A stretch of 64,000 nt of DNA from Epiperipatus broadwayi (lineage: Eukaryota; Onychophora; Udeonychophora; Euonychophora; Peripatidae), in contig JAQFVV010000112.1 in assembly GCA_028023455.1 (NCBI GenBank), forward strand, positions 1,054,001 through 1,118,000. The letters run 5' to 3'. Under the pieces are notes generated by a model. That model saw nothing but the letters and a program-made list of their open reading frames with translations, searched no databases and was not told the origin of the DNA. Positions 58,861-64,000 of this stretch are shown in pieces (the first letter of the stretch is position 1; each line of letters opens with the position of its first letter). A program made the translations under genes and the position numbers.

Positions 58861-59740
58861 GTAATAATCTGACTATTACAATATATAAATATATGTATTA
58901 GTTACTATCACTATAACATTTGCTACCACTTCATCTTAATACTATGAAATTGTTCCAATGAATTTATTATGCTAATGGACAGTGCTTTTTTTTATCATCA
59001 TCTTGATGTTTTTATCTATATCAAGGAATGATGCCAAAAATGAATGTGCATTTTAATGCAAGCAAAATCATTAATTATGATGGAGATATTCATCATATGA
59101 AGTACGTTTTTTATGAAATTTTTTTCATTGATAGAACATTTATGTAGATAATTATTTTTATTTTCTTATGATCAAATCTATTAGCTTCATTCATCTTGAA
59201 AAAGGATTGTATCTTTCATCGTTTTTATAGCTCTAATCTTGTCATTTTTTTTGCTTCATTTTTAGTAGCTTCTATTGTTTTTGTTTTTTCATCATTTTGA
59301 TCATTTCATAGCTTCTATTGTTACAGCCAGAATATTAAATAAATATCGTTGTTGAATTTTTAAATGATTTCTAGATATGATCTCTTAGAGGGAGAAGCTG
59401 AACTTTATATCACTATAGTATTTTGCTCTGAGAAGTTTAATCCAGAATTAGAGATTCATAGGAAAAAATTTCAATGGAATATAGTTTTAAAAAAAAATTA
59501 AATTTGATGTGTCCAATATTATCATTGTTGTACTTGGTAAAACATAAATTACTTAGCTGCTGTCTATATGATTAATAATTGTTGAATATTCTTTAAAATA
59601 ATTTTTTTTCATTTGTCATTAGGAAAGATGTGTAGCCAAAGCTGCTTGTTGGTTTAATAAGATTTTTTAAAAATTTTATATAGTATTATATTTTTAATTA
59701 TTCAAATTATTTTTATATCTGTTATATATACTTTTAATAG

Positions 59741-59885
59741 TTAACGGATCCTTCACCACCTAACATCAATTGTACAGATATTTTAGGAAACACTCCGTTA
59801 CATTGTGCTGCACATAGGGAACATAAAGAAGTTGCTGTTCTGCTTTTGCAGAATGGGGTTAATGTGGCACAGAAGAATTCAAGGG
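59741..59885 (+). CDS. OSBPL1A: OSBPL1A/ORP1L-like exon F: well-conserved ankyrin repeat
   Basis: Residues 162-209 plus one base of codon 210. Phase 0 in after TTTTAATAG, phase 1 out at GTTAGT. LTDPSPPNINCTDILGNTPL leads into HCAAHREHKEVAVLLLQNGV, a complete canonical repeat with TPLH and a VLLLQNG helix 2. The NPPDVNCSDQLGNTPLHCAAYRAH-like pattern I recall from vertebrate ORP1L fits nearly position for position, so this is the exon that best supports the orthologue assignment. In the family this repeat belongs to the surface that recruits Rab7 on late endosomes. Confidence 0.95.
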
Positions 59886-60239
59886 GTTAGTAATTATATA
59901 TATATATTAATGCTACTAATTTATTTATTTTTAAGATAGCTTTTATTATATTAATGTATAATTAATTCTGTGTACATATGAGCATGGCATAGAATGAGAA
60001 AAAAATGAAAAAGATACAGTGTATTGCCAAAACAGATAATGCTATGAATAGGTGAGTAAAAAATATGAAATTATAATAGTAAGAAAATCAAGTCATACAT
60101 CATGTACTTAATTTAATAAGCTTGTATTTACAAATGTAAATATAATGAGCGTGCTAATAGCTCTAAACAAATTTCTCTCCTCCCCCTTTTTTTTGATAAA
60201 TGCCACAAGAGAGAGCGTTTAAAAATCTATCTAGAATTA

Positions 60240-60300
60240 TCCCTATTCCCAAACTGGTTTCAACCTGATGGCTCTCCTCAGTGAAGCGCTAGGATATTCA
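60240..60300 (-). ncRNA. Hammerhead motif (family B), left arm
   Basis: On the minus strand CTGAGGA (plus 60275-60281) fits CUGANGA. GAGCC-ATCA-GGTT forms stem II (four pairs with a G-U). GAAAC (plus 60257-60261), CA and GTT (plus 60052+200 to 60254) follow, then TGGG, whose T and G pair with the CA preceding the core. The cleavage triplet is GTT instead of GTC, which is permitted but slower. Confidence 0.6.
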
Positions 60301-60709
60301 GACATTAGATCCAAAATATCAACTCATGCTCAGCATTTATGTAATACTTAAGTATTAAGTAGAAAATCTGAAATTTTCAGATATCTATACGTCTTCAAAT
60401 TCAGCTATCTAATTTAAATAGCCATATGGGACTGAATTAAATTCAGATACACTATACATTAATAGCTTTAGCAATATAACATTGCCAAAACCTCAAAACT
60501 ATAATAGTAAGGAAATCAAATCATACATCACGTGACTAAAGCTATTAATATATGGTGTATCTGAATTTAGTTCAGTCCCATATGGCTATTTAAGTTAGAT
60601 AGTTGGATTTGAAGACAAATGTCTGAAAATTTTGATTTTCTACTTAATAATTAAGTATTAGATAAATGCTGAGCTTGAGTTAGTATTTTGGATCTAGTGT
60701 CTGAATGAA

Positions 60710-60782
60710 TATTCTAGCTACCTCACTGAGGAGAACCATCAGCTCGAAACCTGTTTGGGCATAGATATAATTCTAGATAGAG
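60710..60782 (+). ncRNA. Hammerhead motif (family B), right arm
   Basis: CTGAGGA (60726-60732), then GA.C-CATCA-GCTC stem II with a G-C closing pair (one internal mismatch), GAAAC (60746-60750), CT and GTT (60753-60755). Stem I has four inner pairs (CTCA with TGGG, one G-U), an internal loop, and an outer TCTA/TAGA helix. All core positions agree with the hammerhead consensus. Confidence 0.65.
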
Positions 60783-62039
60783 ATTTTTAAATGCTTTCTC
60801 TTGTGACAAAAAAAAGCTTGTTTAGAGCTATTATCACATTCATTATATTTAAGTAAGTAAGAAACTTAGAGCTCATTGGAAAACTGTACAAAAAAATATG
60901 TGTAAATGTATATAACAGAAGTTTTAATAAATACAGAATAACATTTTCATGATTTTAATGCTCAACTTTAAAAATACATTTGTCCAGGTACAATTGAAAA
61001 TTTATTTACTTCACAGTCGAAGCATAAACATTAATGCTAGAAGTATGTAACTTATTATTAAAATAAAGACTATGTTTTAGATGCTTTAATGAATTTGATT
61101 TTCTTTGATCGTTTTCCCAAAAGCTATTATATCTAGATTGAACATGAACATTTTTTTAAGGTAGTTGCAGATTTTTGAGTAAGTCTGTAATTTTTTTTCA
61201 TATAGTCAAATCCGTTAACTATTCAATTTAGTACAATAAGTGAATAGATTTTATGTAAAAGGGTAAAAACAAGAAAAGCATATTCTCTAAATAATAAATT
61301 ATAAGTATTTTTTTTTTTTTGCATTATTTGGACATACTGGTTACATTTAGATATTTATTGTATTACTGTGAGTTGTTGAATATTTTCCATGTATTGTTAT
61401 TCTAATAAAGAACAGAAATAAGATCTTATCCATTGTAAATAGAGATAATCTTTGCTTTTGATGTTGCCAGGAAAATCAATTACACTAATTGATAATGTTC
61501 CCGAGGCTAAATAAGTTATATGTATATATGAGCTAACAAACCAGCTGATCAGCTCTATTTGAACCATTAGCTGTAAAAATTTGGGATTGTCATTTCTATG
61601 ACATTCAAATCAGGATATGTTTGCTAACTTTGACATTACTCTTGAACCATTTAGCAGCTCTCACAGTGCAATTATTTTACAGAATAAACATGGCTTTTTC
61701 AACTGTCTTATGCTCAAAGCTTTGTCCTTCCAGCGTAATGTATAAAGCCATAAATAACAAACTCATTACTAATTAGATTTTAAAGCACAAAATAATCCCA
61801 ATATTGCCAACTTTTTAAATATTAAACATTCAAACATTGCAGCACATTCTGAAAAGACTTTGTAAATTACATTTGGAAAAGTATGCTGTTGAATAGCAGT
61901 GTTTATTCTGCAAAACAGTTGCTTCGAGCTAATTAACTGATCATTTTAGCAATTTGTCAAAGTTGGTAGAAATGAGTACTACTGTTGATTTTACTGGTTG
62001 GCTTATTTAAATTTTGTTAAGGAGTAGTTCATAATTTTC

Positions 62040-62310
62040 AAGCATTATTGATCACTGCAAATGAAAGTCTCTTAAATTTTAATTCATTTTTTCTATGATC
62101 TTAAGTTTTTTTCCCACATCATACCAGCAAACTTTCTTAAATTTATCCATTCATCCCACATGTGTTCTCTTTCTAAATTTTTAATAATCTTTTGGGATTC
62201 AACTTAAAACTGCAATTATCCCCCTATTATCTACTTTTTTAGCAATTTGTTCAACCTACCTCCATTTCAGTTTTTTAATTCTTTTATTATGTCAGGGATA
62301 CCTTGTTTGT
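62040..62310 (-). mobile_element. RTE-type LINE 3' fragment
   Basis: In order, TGCAAATGAAAGTCTCTTAA, CATACCAGCAAACTTTC, TTTATCCATTCATCCCACATG, TTTCTAAATTTTTAATAATCTTTTGG and CCATTTCAGTTTTTTAATTC match the minus-strand RTE sequence at 20650-20880. Only the last ~270 bp of the element is present and its frame is destroyed. Confidence 0.75.
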
Positions 62311-63084
62311 TCTCTCCCCCTTATTTCACTTTTGATCCCTTGTTCTTTTCAATTTATATCTTTCCAAACTTTCAAAATAGCTGACAGTTTCGACTTTCAA
62401 CAGTTGTCTTTAGAGCTCCTTCCTATATTTAAAAGAATTATTGGTTTTTCATATAAGAACAAAATGTGTCTTATGGGTTCAATTCTCTGTAAGCGTATAT
62501 TCCTTTCTCTCCAATTGCATTATATTCTATCTTGTTTTTTTTTACTTTATATTGGTACATACCTCATTGATTCAGATTATTTTAAGATTTACTTTACCCT
62601 CTGGCTCAGAGTTCACTGATTACAGTCATGAATGTGAATAGCTGAAGCTCTAACTAGTTCATCATTAGGTGGGAGATTGATAAAAATAATCAGGAGCAAC
62701 TTACAGAACTTGTTTTAACCAAATAAATGATATAGGTGATAATGCTTAGAAGAATGCCTAAATTATTCTAACATCAAAATACATTGAATTAATAAACAAC
62801 ATAGCTTTAAATATAACAAGAGTTAAAAGGTGAAAAGCAATGGAAACAAAACAACTACATCAATCAACTGTGTTTATTTGTTTCTTTTAAAGTGGGAAAA
62901 TAAAACTAAATCATATTCAAAAAAATCAGAAATGTCAAGAACATTTTAATTGGAAAAAATTCTAGAAAGAATGAAATATTTAGATATTTGACATCGTTTC
63001 ATTTTATTTATTTTTACTTACAGGAATATCATATACTTTTTATTATAAGCTTACTCATTCGCTTCCAAAAACAATTCCCTTCAC

Positions 63085-63205
63085 CTATTCTAGAGCCATC
63101 TATTGTAAGCCTGAGTAACCAGTTAACACTAAATATTTTACTGAAGTGCTGTAATATTCACATCTCCAGACCAATTTCTGACTTTTATCGCCATCAATGA
63201 AGATT
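63085..63205 (-). repeat. Family-E repeat with partial hammerhead-like core
   Basis: On the minus strand TTCATTGATGG, a short spacer, CAGAAAT, TG, GTC and TGGAGATGTG follow in hammerhead order (TTGATGG for CTGATGA; GAAAT; GTC at plus 63169-63171). Two core positions are changed, so it is degenerate. It is homologous to 48415-48530 and 36548-36668. Confidence 0.45.
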
Positions 63206-63390
63206 TAGGATTTAAAGTTAGCACTAATGCATCTGTAAGCCATCTTTTCCCTCTTTTATACTATTCAAGTGAATAGTCTGAAATTAGAAAAACCGTGAAG
63301 CTTTGAATACACTTAATATTACTTTTAAATATTTTTTTAATAACTATTTTTAAAGTTTTTTAAAAATATGGAATTTTTTTTCATTTACAG

Positions 63391-63503
63391 GACAGACTGC
63401 ATCAGATCTTGCCCGCAGTAATCAAATGAAGCAACTTTTAGATGTTCAGCCAATAAAAGCCATTCAGAGGCATGTACAGCGGTTTGAGAGTGCTGTTTTA
63501 AAG
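63391..63503 (+). CDS. OSBPL1A: OSBPL1A/ORP1L-like exon G: last ankyrin unit and lead-in to the PH domain
   Basis: Residues 210 (split glycine) to 247. The exon enters in phase 1 after TCATTTACAG and ends in phase 0 at GTTAAG. GQTASDLARSNQMKQLLDV is the C-terminal capping repeat and is followed by AIQRHVQRFESAVLK. In vertebrate ORP1L the equivalent linker runs into KSSRFFGWR, the start of the PH domain, so the next exon, outside this window, should begin with such a sequence. The PH domain binds phosphoinositides, and the C-terminal lipid-binding domain carries sterols between ER and late endosome. Confidence 0.9.
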
Positions 63504-64000
63504 GTTAAGATATTTATAATCTGTTCATGTTTCCTATATGGTAATCTTTTTTTTAAGAAAATCAATTTTCAATAAGTGATTAATTGATTTTTTTATTATA
63601 AAATAATATTCATCAATTTAATTAGACATGGATATATACATATGTTATGAAAATGATTGATTTTGATACTTAAGTTTTTAGTTTTAAACGTGTTTCTGCT
63701 ATTACTAAGAAGTTGTTATAATCTTTATCTTAAATAAATGTTTGTATAAATTTGATCTTCTGACGAATATTGATTTAGTATTTGGAATGGAATATTTCAG
63801 TTGACTAGTAGATTCCGTCTAAAATTAGATGAATTTTTTTGTTCAATGACTCATATCTTTTATCAATTGCACATTATCTTTCTGATAGGGAAATTTTTTG
63901 GCTATTACACAACTACTATCATAATTACTGTTCTTCTGAACTAATTTAATAAATAACTTTTGCTTCTAAAAGCAATTGCCTACTTTTGTTTATACATGTT
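63504..64000 (+). other. Start of the following intron
   Basis: After the GTTAAG donor the sequence is AT-rich to the edge of the window, with no exon or repeat that I can recognise. Confidence 0.7.

Larger units (their letters stand above)
49363..59740 (+). other. Intron between exons E and F
   Basis: This 10.4-kb phase-0 intron has a GTAAGT donor and TTTTAATAG acceptor. It contains the inverted family-D pair (49.4-50.1 kb), GC-richer patches (50.3-51.7 kb), a ~220-bp tandem duplication (52.3-52.8 kb) and a long decayed LINE (55.9-58.9 kb). In 52800-55900 and 58870-59730 I see AT-rich sequence only. Confidence 0.75.
60146..60846. mobile_element. Family-B palindrome with a hammerhead on each arm
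   Basis: Arms ~60146-60472 and ~60533-60846 are inverted copies separated by ~60 bp. Shared landmarks are AATAGCTCTAAACAA at the outer ends, GATCCAAAATA/TATTTTGGATC, CCATATGGGACTGAA/TTCAGTCCCATATGG and AATAGCTTTAG/CTAAAGCTATT at the inner ends. Each arm contains a hammerhead motif of the CTGAGGA type. The spacer includes AATAGTAAGGAAATCAAATC, near-identical to AATAGTAAGAAAATCAAGTC at 60078 outside the left arm, so the unit may start there. Layout and core resemble family A at 33.4 kb, pointing to related mechanisms or common origin. Confidence 0.75.
59886..63390 (+). other. Intron between exons F and G
   Basis: This 3.5-kb phase-1 intron runs from GTTAGT to TTTACAG. It contains the family-B hammerhead palindrome (60.1-60.85 kb), an RTE fragment (62.0-62.3 kb) and a family-E repeat (63.1 kb). 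I see no other feature in 60850-62035. The ORFs at 62332-62641 have no motif. Confidence 0.8.

Noticed and set aside
1-64000. CRISPR arrays, bacterial promoters, operons or defence systems
   Set aside because: The window is plainly eukaryotic; no short regularly spaced repeats with unique spacers were seen.

Overview
This is a very AT-rich window from an invertebrate animal genome. Long introns, short conserved exons with canonical GT/AG borders, no bacterial-type operons, and many decayed LINE, Penelope-like and foldback elements all point that way. I cannot fix the phylum. RTE-type and Penelope-type elements are too widespread to be diagnostic, and a short TTAGGG-like array lies inside a transposon-like element, so it says nothing about telomeres.

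One host gene runs through the window on the + strand. Seven coding exons (11064-11184, 17483-17571, 28097-28171, 34608-34719, 49277-49362, 59741-59885, 63391-63503) join in a single open frame of 247 codons. They encode the N-terminal ankyrin-repeat half of an oxysterol-binding-protein-related protein 1 (OSBPL1A/ORP1L) orthologue. The initiator exon is not identified in the first 11 kb. The PH, FFAT and sterol-binding parts must lie beyond the right edge. None of the long ORFs outside these exons looks like a host gene; most are random or transposon-derived.

The introns are a graveyard of mobile DNA. They hold one long decayed RTE-type LINE (20.6-22.3 kb, -) with at least four related fragments (8.9, 11.7, 31.5 and 62.0 kb). 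There is also a second LINE with APE-endonuclease, RT and C-terminal traces (55.9-58.9 kb, +) and a third RT fragment with a YADD box (10.4 kb, +). Three Penelope-like remnants keep a GIY-YIG motif and inverted terminal repeats (18.0, 19.3 and 39.5 kb). A hAT-type MITE with a perfect 8-bp target duplication lies at 23.6 kb. Other items are a 1.35-kb long-TIR element (46.7-48.0 kb), a near-perfect 89-bp-arm hairpin (15.4 kb), tandem repeats and tRNA-derived SINE-like pieces.

The most interesting layer is a set of hammerhead-ribozyme-like motifs (CUGANGA, stem II, GAAA, very short stem III, then UH with a foldable stem I). They occur in several unrelated repeat families: 23.29, 28.57, 29.96/30.51, 33.5-34.46, 44.95, 48.83, 49.5/49.96 and 60.25/60.73 kb. 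Several sit in inverted pairs or palindromes. At 33.36-34.57 kb ribozymes recur every ~433-454 bp on both arms of a ~1.2-kb palindrome whose centre falls inside the ribozyme core, and the palindrome ends about 34 bp before a coding exon. This resembles animal retrozymes and the ribozymes of Penelope-like elements, but the inverted architecture stands out. All of this comes from reading the sequence; no folding program or database search was run.
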